Shown here one piece after another: positions 26,823 to 35,467 of a stretch of 64,000 bases of DNA. Origin of the DNA: Neobacillus novalis NBRC 102450 (lineage in GTDB: Bacteria > Bacillota > Bacilli > Bacillales > Cytobacillaceae); NCBI RefSeq assembly GCF_001591805.1, contig NZ_BCVP01000007.1, positions 124,001-188,000 on the forward strand, in the 5' to 3' direction. Each line of letters begins with the position of its first letter. Position 1 is the stretch's first letter. The translations under genes were made by a program, and so were the position numbers. The notes under the pieces are model-generated. The model saw nothing but the letters and a program-made list of their open reading frames with translations, was not told the DNA's origin and did no database searches.

Positions 26823-28511
26823 TTATACTTCAATACTTGCTTTTATTTTTTTTAAGGCATCCGGGTCGATTCCCTCTAATGAGGCGGCGACTTGTTCTAA
26901 AGCTTCTTGATAATCGTATTGTCTAAATGCTATTTCTGCTTCTGATAATCCTTTTGCAACGGATGGATAACGTCTTCGATACCGATTACCATATTGAATG
27001 GCTTTCTCAGCAAGCGTGACATTCTCAAGCATTTCATAGGTAGTATGAACAAGTTTTTCAACCGTTAACTCGGCAATTTCTAAATACTGATTGAGGGCAG
27101 AAATATTCAATGGCTTTTCTTCCAGCTGGAATCTAACATTTTGAATACTTTCATTTGTATCCTCTAATAAATATTTATAATCGGCCGGCAATCCAGGCAC
27201 ATTACTTTTAGAAACAAAACGAACCGTTTCACCCACCTGTTTTGTAAGCTCCTTAATCTTTTCCCTTGCTTCTAGTTCATCTTTTCTAAGCGCTTGAAGT
27301 TTTAGCGCAAAATCCTGCTGCCCTTCGCGGATGACATCAAGCTGATCTTTAAGGGCACTTAATTCCTCGCCAATCACGCTTTGAGCGGTTGCATTCATTT
27401 TCAACTTTTCAACCAGAATATCATAGTGTTTATAAACAGTACCAAATTCCTTTTCAAGATTCCTTTGTGTTTCAAAGTCACTTTCAGATAACTGATAACT
27501 TTCCTGTACATGGATCACTTCATCTGAAAGATATTTATTTTCCTCTTGGGCAACAGCTAGAAGTTCATAGGCAGCCTTTTCATTCTTTACTACAAAATGC
27601 TTAGCGTGAACTTCTTTTTCTAAGAGGTCAAAAAGGATATCAATTCTTTGCTTTACTTCTTTGATTCCTTCTTCCGCTTTTTCAATTTCTGTTGCTTCAA
27701 TCAAACGTAAATTCTCGGCAAGCTTTTCTTCCAATCGCTTAATTTCCATTGCCACATTAATATGATCTAAGTAATATTCCTGTTCTGTCATTTCACGGTG
27801 TCCGTCTAAACATTCGGACATCAGATTCGGAAGAAGGGATTGGCATTCAATTAAAAGCTGCGGAATCAAATCCATATGGCTTTTAATGGTTCCAAGCTGG
27901 TTATGCATCAGTAAAACCACTTCACGGGCTTCAAGGTAATTACCAAGTTCGGTTTTTTCATCAAATTCTTGGAATTTTTGGGCCGCATCACTCAGCTGCT
28001 CTTCTAAGTGTTTTTCGGCATTGCCAAAGCTGTGACGGTGGGCCAGGAGCATCTTTTTCGATTCTCGATAGAGATCTTTTAGTTCCTCAATTTCAACCCT
28101 GTTTTTTTCTTCACTGCCTACGAGCTCATGCAACTCTTCCAATATCTTCTTTATTTGATCCTCAGTTTCCTGTAGCTTAGCCTGAATTTCTTGTTGAACA
28201 CCTTTTGCTTTTTTAAATCGATACCGATCTATGTACTCTTCTGCATCAAAAAGCATCTCTTCTAAATCAGGAAGCTGTACGGTAACAACATCGTCCCATT
28301 GATTGCGCCAACTTTCGAAAAGTTCTTCCGTTTGGCCAGTCATATTTAACTGCTTCACCTTTGACATTTCATCAAGTACAGGCCGGTTCATTAAATCGAT
28401 TTTCCACGCTTCCAACCGGTCCATTTCTTTAAAGTATTTCTTCTTTATTAAATATCCTAATACAAATAAGGCAAGTACGAGGATGAAAAATCCAATGAAA
28501 TAATAAATCAC
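26823..28511 (-). CDS. ezrA: Septation ring formation regulator EzrA
   Basis: A 562-residue protein, identical in length to B. subtilis EzrA. One N-terminal membrane helix (about 1-20, outside-in) is followed by spectrin-like alpha-helical coiled coils over the rest. It binds FtsZ, limits extra Z-rings and links division to PBPs. C-terminal QYGNRYRRRYP matches the FtsZ-interacting patch region. The GTG at 28511 sits after GGGGG. The in-frame ATG at 28538 encodes the ribosome site and is rejected. Confidence 0.94.
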   Translation of the reverse strand: MIYYFIGFFILVLALFVLGYLIKKKYFKEMDRLEAWKIDLMNRPVLDEMSKVKQLNMTGQTEELFESWRNQWDDVVTVQLPDLEEMLFDAEEYIDRYRFKKAKGVQQEIQAKLQETEDQIKKILEELHELVGSEEKNRVEIEELKDLYRESKKMLLAHRHSFGNAEKHLEEQLSDAAQKFQEFDEKTELGNYLEAREVVLLMHNQLGTIKSHMDLIPQLLIECQSLLPNLMSECLDGHREMTEQEYYLDHINVAMEIKRLEEKLAENLRLIEATEIEKAEEGIKEVKQRIDILFDLLEKEVHAKHFVVKNEKAAYELLAVAQEENKYLSDEVIHVQESYQLSESDFETQRNLEKEFGTVYKHYDILVEKLKMNATAQSVIGEELSALKDQLDVIREGQQDFALKLQALRKDELEAREKIKELTKQVGETVRFVSKSNVPGLPADYKYLLEDTNESIQNVRFQLEEKPLNISALNQYLEIAELTVEKLVHTTYEMLENVTLAEKAIQYGNRYRRRYPSVAKGLSEAEIAFRQYDYQEALEQVAASLEGIDPDALKKIKASIEV

Positions 28512-28563
28512 TAGTAAGCCCCCTATATCCAAAAACATTGATTCTGTTATATGATTTCATCTA

Positions 28564-28593
28564 TTTATATTAATAAGTTAATTTTCGATTCAA
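28564..28593 (-). promoter_or_regulatory. Sigma-A promoter of ezrA
   Basis: Minus strand: TTGAAT (28588-28593), 18-base spacer, TATAAA (28564-28569). The predicted leader is about 45 bases. Confidence 0.65.
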
Positions 28594-28715
28594 TGCTTTT
28601 ATGATACCATGTAAACGACAATTTTTGACTATAATTTTCAATTTTTTTGTAAAATAAAATAAACGGATGTTTCAAGTCCTAATTTACTCTAAAATTAGGC
28701 ACATTTCGGCAAAAA

Positions 28716-28738
28716 AAAATAGCGAATACCGCTATTTT
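28716..28738 (-). terminator. Terminator of refZ
   Basis: AAAATAGCG (28716-28724) pairs with CGCTATTTT (28730-28738), followed by a T-run on the minus strand. Confidence 0.8.
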
Positions 28739-29364
28739 ATAACCGCTCCCTTTTTTATTGGCACATCCGAGCAGAGGGTTTTATCAATCCATAAGTGAAT
28801 TTCTTTTAAATATTTTTGCTGAAAGAACGGCTCATTTGGAAAAACGTACAAGACCTCTCTCATATAGCGTGTATTCATAAATGGCATCATTAACAGACCT
28901 TTTAGCTGGATAATTAAATAGGGAATGGAATGTGGGCGGAATTCATTCCATTCAAAGCCCCTTTCAAATATTTTCTGAAAATAGTACTTTTCCTTCAACG
29001 AATATGTCGACATGATTTCTCTGACAACTTGTGATTCAATCGACATCTCCCGATACACAAAACTGGTTAACTGAATATGTTCACTTTGATAAAAGAGCAA
29101 ATCTGCCGCAATCCGCTTTAAACATTCTTTTGCACCTCTATCAATGAAAGCGTAAGCATCTTCAATTTTGCTGATATACTGTTCAAAAAAATGCATAAAG
29201 CAATATTCTAAGAGTCCCGTTTTATTCTTGAAATGGTAGGCAATGGCTGCTGGATTTACATTTGCTAAACTGGCAATATCCCTAATCGACGTACCCGAAT
29301 ACCCATTTGAATTAAACAACGAAATAGCGGCCTTAACTATTGCTTCTTTTGCATTCTTGTTCAT
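28732..29364 (-). CDS. refZ: TetR-type regulator RefZ
   Basis: A 210-residue TetR-fold DNA-binding protein that aligns over its length with B. subtilis RefZ (YttP): HTH near residues 25-45 (TSIRDIASLANVNPAAIAYHFKNK) and shared blocks QLTSFVYREMSIES, VREIMSTYSLKEKY and LKGLLMMPFMNTRYMREVLYV (quoted in parts). RefZ binds motifs flanking the chromosome arms and inhibits FtsZ at the onset of sporulation. The position next to ezrA and ytsP agrees. A sigma-H type promoter lies upstream. Confidence 0.88.
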   Translation of the reverse strand: MNKNAKEAIVKAAISLFNSNGYSGTSIRDIASLANVNPAAIAYHFKNKTGLLEYCFMHFFEQYISKIEDAYAFIDRGAKECLKRIAADLLFYQSEHIQLTSFVYREMSIESQVVREIMSTYSLKEKYYFQKIFERGFEWNEFRPHSIPYLIIQLKGLLMMPFMNTRYMREVLYVFPNEPFFQQKYLKEIHLWIDKTLCSDVPIKKGAVIK

Positions 29365-29409
29365 TGATTATCCCCCTTCAGGTCTTCCCCATTATCCCCT
29401 TACATAATG

Positions 29410-29436
29410 ATTCTTTGTGTCCTCGCTGATTCCTTT
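29410..29436 (-). promoter_or_regulatory. Sigma-H type promoter of refZ
   Basis: Minus strand: AAAGGAATC (29428-29436), 11-base spacer, AAAGAAT (29410-29416). It fits RnAGGAwww-N11-RnnGAAT with one mismatch. RefZ is known to be induced early in sporulation. Confidence 0.65.
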
Positions 29437-29519
29437 ATGAAAATATCGACAAAGTCTGCTCATTTTCTTCTATTTCTGATAAAATAAATAATAAAGTATA
29501 AGAAAAAAGGAGAAATTTC

Positions 29520-30002
29520 ATGTTTAACGTCGAAATGTATACTGGAAGCCGTGAAGAAAATTATGAACTTGTTATAAAGCAATTGCGTGCTCTTCTTCAT
29601 GACGAGAAAAACCAAATTGCTAACCTCAGTAATGCTTCTGCCCTGTTGAATCAATTTCTTGATCGTGTTAACTGGGTCGGATTCTATCTAATAGATACAA
29701 ATGGAGAACTTGTGCTGGGGCCATTTCAAGGTCTTCCTGCCTGTATCCGCATTCCTGTTGGCAAGGGTGTGTGCGGTACCGCTGCCTTGAAGCAGGAAAC
29801 CATTCGTGTTGAAGATGTAAATCAGTTTCCAGGCCATATTGCTTGTGACTCTGCCTCTCAATCCGAAATAGTCATTCCGCTTGTAAAAGACGGCCAATTA
29901 ATTGGTGTATTAGATATCGATTCACCAGAAACAAACCGCTTCGATGAACTAGACCAACAAAAGCTCGAAGAATTCGCAGCTGTCATTGTTGAACACTTAT
30001 AA
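29520..30002 (+). CDS. ytsP: GAF-domain free methionine-R-sulfoxide reductase (YtsP)
   Basis: A 160-residue single GAF domain of the fRMsr family, which reduces free methionine-(R)-sulfoxide. The conserved cysteine pattern is visible in ACIRIPVGKGVCGTAA and HIACDSASQSEIVIPLV. VNWVGFYLID near residue 53 is also typical. AAAAAGGAG precedes the ATG. The adjacent methionine gamma-lyase gene may make this a methionine-related neighbourhood, though they are convergent. Confidence 0.9.
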   Translation: MFNVEMYTGSREENYELVIKQLRALLHDEKNQIANLSNASALLNQFLDRVNWVGFYLIDTNGELVLGPFQGLPACIRIPVGKGVCGTAALKQETIRVEDVNQFPGHIACDSASQSEIVIPLVKDGQLIGVLDIDSPETNRFDELDQQKLEEFAAVIVEHL

Positions 30003-30004
30003 AG

Positions 30005-30028
30005 AAAACTCGCCTTCTGGCGAGTTTT
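30005..30028. terminator. Bidirectional terminator, ytsP / megL
   Basis: AAAACTCGCC (30005-30014) pairs with GGCGAGTTTT (30019-30028). Confidence 0.88.
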
Positions 30029-30031
30029 TCG

Positions 30032-31216
30032 TTAAATTTTATCAAATGCCTGCTCTAGGTCTTCTTTGATATCTTCCCATGCTTCAAGGCCTACTGAGAG
30101 ACGGAGCAGGGTATTCTCAATCCCCATTTTTCTCCGTTCTTCTTCCGGTACAACTGCATGGGTCATGGTAGCTGGGTGCTGAATCAATGTCTCAGCATCG
30201 CCAAGACTAACAGCAATTTTTATCAATTGTAAATGATTCATAAACTTTTGCGCAGTTTCCTTTGTTCCTTTTATGGTAAAAGAAATGAGTCCGCCTGATT
30301 GTTTCATTTGTTTTTTCATAATATCATAATCCACGTGTTCGGAATCCCCAGGAAAATAGATGGAGTCGACCTGTGCGTGATGTTTCAGAAATTCAAACAG
30401 ACGAGCTGCATTTGCTGAATGGCGGTCCATCCGGACTGGAAGTGTTTTTATTCCTCTTAGCAATAGCCAGGCATCAAACGGTGAGATAATGCCGCCAATG
30501 TCCTTTTGTGTCGTTCGAGACACAATTCCAATAAATTCCTTGTTTCCGACCACCAGCCCGGCAATGACATCGCCATGGCCGCATATATACTTTGTCGCAC
30601 TATGAATAACGATGTCGCAGCCTAATGCGAGAGGCGTTTGTAAATAGGGAGAACAGAAGGTATTATCGACAACAACCGGTATCCCCTTTTCATTCGCTAT
30701 TCTTGCAACCATCTCCAAGTCAACAAGCTTCATAGTTGGATTTATTGGTGTTTCGATATAAATACATGCCGTATTAGGCAGAATATCATTTTCTAACGAT
30801 TCCTTTGAATCCATTAATGAAAAGTCGTGTCCAATTCCATATTTCTCCTTTAACAGCTCCATCAGCCCAAATGTACAACCATAAACTCCTTGGGAACAAA
30901 GAATATGATCACCCGTTTTCGTTAATGCCACCAATACTGCACTTACAGCAGCCATCCCAGACGAAAAAGCTAAGGCTGCTTCTCCTTTTTCAAGAACAGC
31001 TATCTTGTCTTCAAGTATTTTCACCGTTGGATTTCCCAAGCGGGAATAAATAAACCCTTCTTCCTTGCCGGCAAACCTTCGTTCACCCTGTTCAGCATTT
31101 GCAAAGGTAAACGTGGATGTTTGATACAAGGGGGGAACTAAACTCCCCTGATGTTCATCGTTAGAATAGCCTGCATGAATAACTTCTGTTTCAAACCGCG
31201 ATTTCTTCTTCTCCAA
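30032..31216 (-). CDS. megL: Methionine gamma-lyase
   Basis: A 394-residue Cys/Met metabolism PLP enzyme. K209 in VIHSATKYICGHGD binds PLP. C114 in GVYGCTFGLM matches the cysteine that marks methionine gamma-lyases rather than cystathionine synthases or lyases, and TTQKDIGGIISPFDAWLLLR is also typical. The predicted reaction is methionine to methanethiol, 2-oxobutyrate and ammonia. A cystathionine gamma-lyase role cannot be excluded. The TTG start is seven bases after AGGAGG. A cre site over the predicted transcription start suggests glucose repression through CcpA. Confidence 0.85.
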   Translation of the reverse strand: MEKKKSRFETEVIHAGYSNDEHQGSLVPPLYQTSTFTFANAEQGERRFAGKEEGFIYSRLGNPTVKILEDKIAVLEKGEAALAFSSGMAAVSAVLVALTKTGDHILCSQGVYGCTFGLMELLKEKYGIGHDFSLMDSKESLENDILPNTACIYIETPINPTMKLVDLEMVARIANEKGIPVVVDNTFCSPYLQTPLALGCDIVIHSATKYICGHGDVIAGLVVGNKEFIGIVSRTTQKDIGGIISPFDAWLLLRGIKTLPVRMDRHSANAARLFEFLKHHAQVDSIYFPGDSEHVDYDIMKKQMKQSGGLISFTIKGTKETAQKFMNHLQLIKIAVSLGDAETLIQHPATMTHAVVPEEERRKMGIENTLLRLSVGLEAWEDIKEDLEQAFDKI

Positions 31217-31232
31217 TTTGGACCCTCCTATT

Positions 31233-31246
31233 TGTAAGCGTTACCA
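31233..31246. promoter_or_regulatory. cre site over the megL start
   Basis: TGTAAGCGTTACCA matches TGWNANCGNTNNCA fully and lies between the -10 box and the ribosome site, where bound CcpA would block initiation. Confidence 0.8.
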
Positions 31247-31252
31247 AAATTA

Positions 31253-31258
31253 ATTATA
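31253..31258 (-). promoter_or_regulatory. -10 element of megL
   Basis: A perfect TATAAT on the minus strand, seven bases upstream of the cre. No good -35 box is evident. Confidence 0.5.
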
Positions 31259-31308
31259 CAATATGGTGATTGGGCGCGTATCGTTAGGGCACTCAAGAAA
31301 ATGAGTGC

Positions 31309-32703
31309 CTAGCTTACCGTTATATTGTCTCCTTGGATAATTACCTTGTTCTTTCCTGTTTCTTTGGCGATATACAAAGCTTCATCCGCTCTTTTAAATA
31401 AATATTGATAAGAATCAAGCCGCTCTTTATTCCAATAGGAAACACCACATGATACGGTAATAGGCGGATTCGTGCTTTCTGAAACCTTTTCAACTAAACT
31501 CTTTGCTAGTGCGATTCCAGTGTTCAAAGGAACCATGGGAAGGTAGATGGCCAGTTCTTCCCCGCCCCACCTTGCACCTATATCCCTTCCGTGAATGATC
31601 CTTTTAATTAAATTGGCTAACTGAATAAGCACTTCATCTCCAATTTGATGTCCATAGGTATCATTGATTTCTTTGAAATTATCGATATCGATGAGAATAA
31701 AAGTACCTTCTTCATCCTTTTTCATCGAGCGTTGGATTTTTTCATCCAAAAACTTCCGGGAATGGAGCTTTGTAAGATGGTCCGTGATGACCAATTTTTC
31801 CAATTCCTCACGAAGCAGAGAATTGGTAAGTGCTAATGATGAATGATGTAATAGTGATTGAAGCAGCTTAAATGTCTCGAATGAGAAGAAATAGGGTATT
31901 TGATGCATAATAATCGAAAACCCTTTTAATTTCTGTCTTTGAATCATTGGTACGGCCATTATGGAATGAAAGCTCGTTATATTAGCAAGGTTTAAATCTC
32001 CAATAAACAGCGGACCACTTCCTTTTTGAATCTTTTCCTTTATGTAGTCGATATAGCTTCTAGCCTGTTTTGTGAAAAAAAAGGGAGTGGAGCCTGAGAG
32101 TACTTTCACCTTTACTTGATCATGAGAAAATAGAAAAAAACCAACTTCTTCCGCATCAAATGAAGTCTTGATTTGTTCCGACATAAATGTCATGGTCTCG
32201 GTCAGCCGCAGGTTAGAATTTAAGCGGTGCGAGGTTTCGTTAATTAATTGCAAATCAGCTATGGCTCTCCTTGACTGTTGATATAGCTGGGCATTTTCTA
32301 ATGCGCTTCCCGCACACCTGGCTAATAAAGTAATAAATTCAATTTCATGATCGGGAAAATGGGGAGTGTTTGGCGCTATTATCTGCAATACTCCATATAC
32401 CCCCTGCCCTCCTTTTAATGGGGCATAAAGAATGGCATGATTGTCAACAATGGAATTTTCAAATTGGATATTTCCCGATACATAAGCATGTATGGCTGTC
32501 ATATTTTCACTATCATAGTCAAGGTCTATTATCGGTAGGTCATTGTGGCTGTGAGTATCCTGTGAAAGAAGTAAGTAATACGAAAAGTCAGGATATACTT
32601 CTTGAAGAATAACGAATAATTCACCTAACAGAGTATTCACATCCAGGGACGAATGAAGTTTTTCGGTTATTTGAAATAATTTTTTATATTTGTTTTCTTC
32701 CAA
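31309..32703 (-). CDS. ytrP: GAF-GAF-GGDEF diguanylate cyclase-like protein YtrP
   Basis: A 464-residue cytoplasmic sensor protein: two GAF domains (about 15-150 and 165-295) followed by a GGDEF domain (about 300-460). The active-site loop reads RWGGEELAIYLP, a GGEEL variant of GGEEF, and the metal-binding FILIDIDNFKEINDTYGHQIGD is intact, so catalysis is possible but not certain. There is no membrane segment. The TTG at 32703 follows AAAGGAG. An in-frame ATG 27 bases upstream encodes that site. A short inverted repeat (31288-31309) sits at its 3' end. Confidence 0.88.
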   Translation of the reverse strand: MEENKYKKLFQITEKLHSSLDVNTLLGELFVILQEVYPDFSYYLLLSQDTHSHNDLPIIDLDYDSENMTAIHAYVSGNIQFENSIVDNHAILYAPLKGGQGVYGVLQIIAPNTPHFPDHEIEFITLLARCAGSALENAQLYQQSRRAIADLQLINETSHRLNSNLRLTETMTFMSEQIKTSFDAEEVGFFLFSHDQVKVKVLSGSTPFFFTKQARSYIDYIKEKIQKGSGPLFIGDLNLANITSFHSIMAVPMIQRQKLKGFSIIMHQIPYFFSFETFKLLQSLLHHSSLALTNSLLREELEKLVITDHLTKLHSRKFLDEKIQRSMKKDEEGTFILIDIDNFKEINDTYGHQIGDEVLIQLANLIKRIIHGRDIGARWGGEELAIYLPMVPLNTGIALAKSLVEKVSESTNPPITVSCGVSYWNKERLDSYQYLFKRADEALYIAKETGKNKVIIQGDNITVS

Positions 32704-32883
32704 AATTAAATCTCCTTTAAAAGCATCCATTCAATCTTCCGAGCGTCGCTTCCAGATATATACATCACAATCCAATTATAGTTAATATTGGCATACTTTT
32801 GGAAGGTTTTTTTGAATAATTTATTAATTTTTTCTACTTATTTTTTAAGCAATAGGACATTCGTGATGAAAGCAAAATTATTC

Positions 32884-32913
32884 TTGACTTAATGGGAATA
32901 AAAATTATATAAT
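32884..32913 (+). promoter_or_regulatory. Sigma-A promoter of rpsD
   Basis: TTGACT (32884-32889), 18-base spacer, TATAAT (32908-32913). The leader is about 185 bases. The preceding 32704-32880 stretch shows no gene. Confidence 0.85.
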
Positions 32914-32960
32914 ATTATTTGTGTAAAATATTGCAGCCTATAAGAATAAACTTAATTGTT

Positions 32961-33041
32961 TCATTTTGTTCCTCACACTTTTGTGATGGTGCATCGAGTA
33001 ACCCTCCGCTGCTAGGGCGATGGTGCATGAAAACAAAATGA
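32961..33041 (+). promoter_or_regulatory. S4-binding autoregulatory leader of rpsD
   Basis: TCATTTTGTT (32961-32970) pairs perfectly with AACAAAATGA (33032-33041), enclosing TCACACTTTTGTGA and the GATGGTGCAT repeats typical of the Bacillus rpsD leader, where excess S4 binds a pseudoknot and represses translation. A further hairpin, GTTTTTATTTT/AAAATAAAAAC (33063-33087), sits directly before the ribosome site. Confidence 0.72.
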
Positions 33042-33105
33042 CTGTTATTGTGTTTCTTAACGGTTTTTATTTTACCAAAATAAAAACACGAAGGAGGAGT
33101 CATTC

Positions 33106-33708
33106 ATGGCTCGTTATACTGGCTCAAGCTGGAAAATTTCCCGTCGTCTTGGAATCTCTCTAAGCGGCACAGGTAAAGAATTAGAAAAGCGTCCTTACGC
33201 TCCTGGACAACATGGTCCAAACCAACGCAAAAAGCTTTCTGAATACGGATTACAATTGCAAGAAAAGCAAAAACTTCGTCACATGTACGGAGTTACTGAG
33301 CGTCAATTCCGCAATCTTTTTGTTAAAGCTGGCAAAATGAGCGGCGTTCACGGTGAAAACTTCATGATTCTTCTTGAAGCACGCCTTGACAATCTTGTTT
33401 ACCGTTTAGGTCTTGCTCGCACTCGTCGTGCAGCTCGTCAATTAGTTAACCACGGTCACATTTTAGTTGATGGTTCTCGCGTAGATATCCCATCATACCG
33501 TGTAGCTCCTGGTCAAACAATCAGCGTTCGTGAAAAATCACGTAACCTTGATGTGATCAAAGAAGCAATCGAAGTAACGAACTACATTCCTGATTATGTA
33601 ACGTTCGATGCTGACAAATTAGAAGGTACGTTCACTCGCTTACCAGAGCGTTCTGAGCTTGCTGCTGAAATTAACGAAACATTCATCGTTGAGTTCTACT
33701 CACGTTAA
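33106..33708 (+). CDS. rpsD: 30S ribosomal protein S4
   Basis: A 200-residue primary 16S rRNA-binding protein that nucleates 30S assembly and acts in decoding fidelity. It starts [16 protein letters not shown] and contains the S4 RNA-binding domain near residues 90-155 ([32 protein letters not shown]). There are no N-terminal zinc-binding cysteines, so it is the zinc-independent form. AAGGAGGAG precedes the ATG. Codon use is biased, as expected of a highly expressed gene. Confidence 0.98.
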   Translation: MARYTGSSWKISRRLGISLSGTGKELEKRPYAPGQHGPNQRKKLSEYGLQLQEKQKLRHMYGVTERQFRNLFVKAGKMSGVHGENFMILLEARLDNLVYRLGLARTRRAARQLVNHGHILVDGSRVDIPSYRVAPGQTISVREKSRNLDVIKEAIEVTNYIPDYVTFDADKLEGTFTRLPERSELAAEINETFIVEFYSR

Positions 33709-33720
33709 TCTTTCAAAAAA

Positions 33721-33747
33721 ACCCCCGTTCCAATTTGGCACGGGGGT
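33721..33747 (+). terminator. Terminator of rpsD
   Basis: ACCCCCGT (33721-33728) pairs with ACGGGGGT (33740-33747), followed by TTTTT. Confidence 0.88.
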
Positions 33748-33776
33748 TTTTGTATTAAAGAAGTTTTATTAAAAGA

Positions 33777-33800
33777 AGAGCTTTGGAAATCCAAAGCTCT
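33777..33800 (-). terminator. Terminator of tyrS
   Basis: AGAGCTTTGGA (33777-33787) pairs perfectly with TCCAAAGCTCT (33790-33800). A T-rich tail follows on the minus strand. Confidence 0.82.
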
Positions 33801-33806
33801 GATTAT

Positions 33807-35337
<1,531 letters not shown>

Positions 35338-35343
35338 ATAGTT

Positions 35344-35372
35344 TTTTTATCATATTTCTCGATGACTGTCAA
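35344..35372 (-). promoter_or_regulatory. Promoter of the tyrS T-box leader
   Basis: Minus strand: consensus TTGACA (35367-35372), 17-base spacer, TAAAAA (35344-35349). Confidence 0.6.
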
Positions 35373-35430
35373 ACACAAACTGGAAATTTCAGAAAAATGT
35401 TGAAGTTTGTCAGTTTTTAAACCTGCTATA

Positions 35431-35439
35431 TGCTATAAT
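35431..35439 (+). promoter_or_regulatory. Extended -10 promoter of the PBP gene
   Basis: TGCTATAAT: a perfect -10 with the TGn extension. It overlaps an in-frame ATG at 35438, so translation must start further on. Confidence 0.65.
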
Positions 35440-35467
35440 GTATGTGATTTTAGAAGAGGTGATGCTT

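Noticed and set aside
31288-31309. Terminator after ytrP
   Set aside because: GGCACTCA/TGAGTGCC is a good stem but there is no T-tract on the minus strand, so I left it as an inverted repeat only.
35438-35467. ATG start of the PBP gene at 35438
   Set aside because: It is part of the -10 box TATAAT. The TTG at 35468 has the ribosome site.
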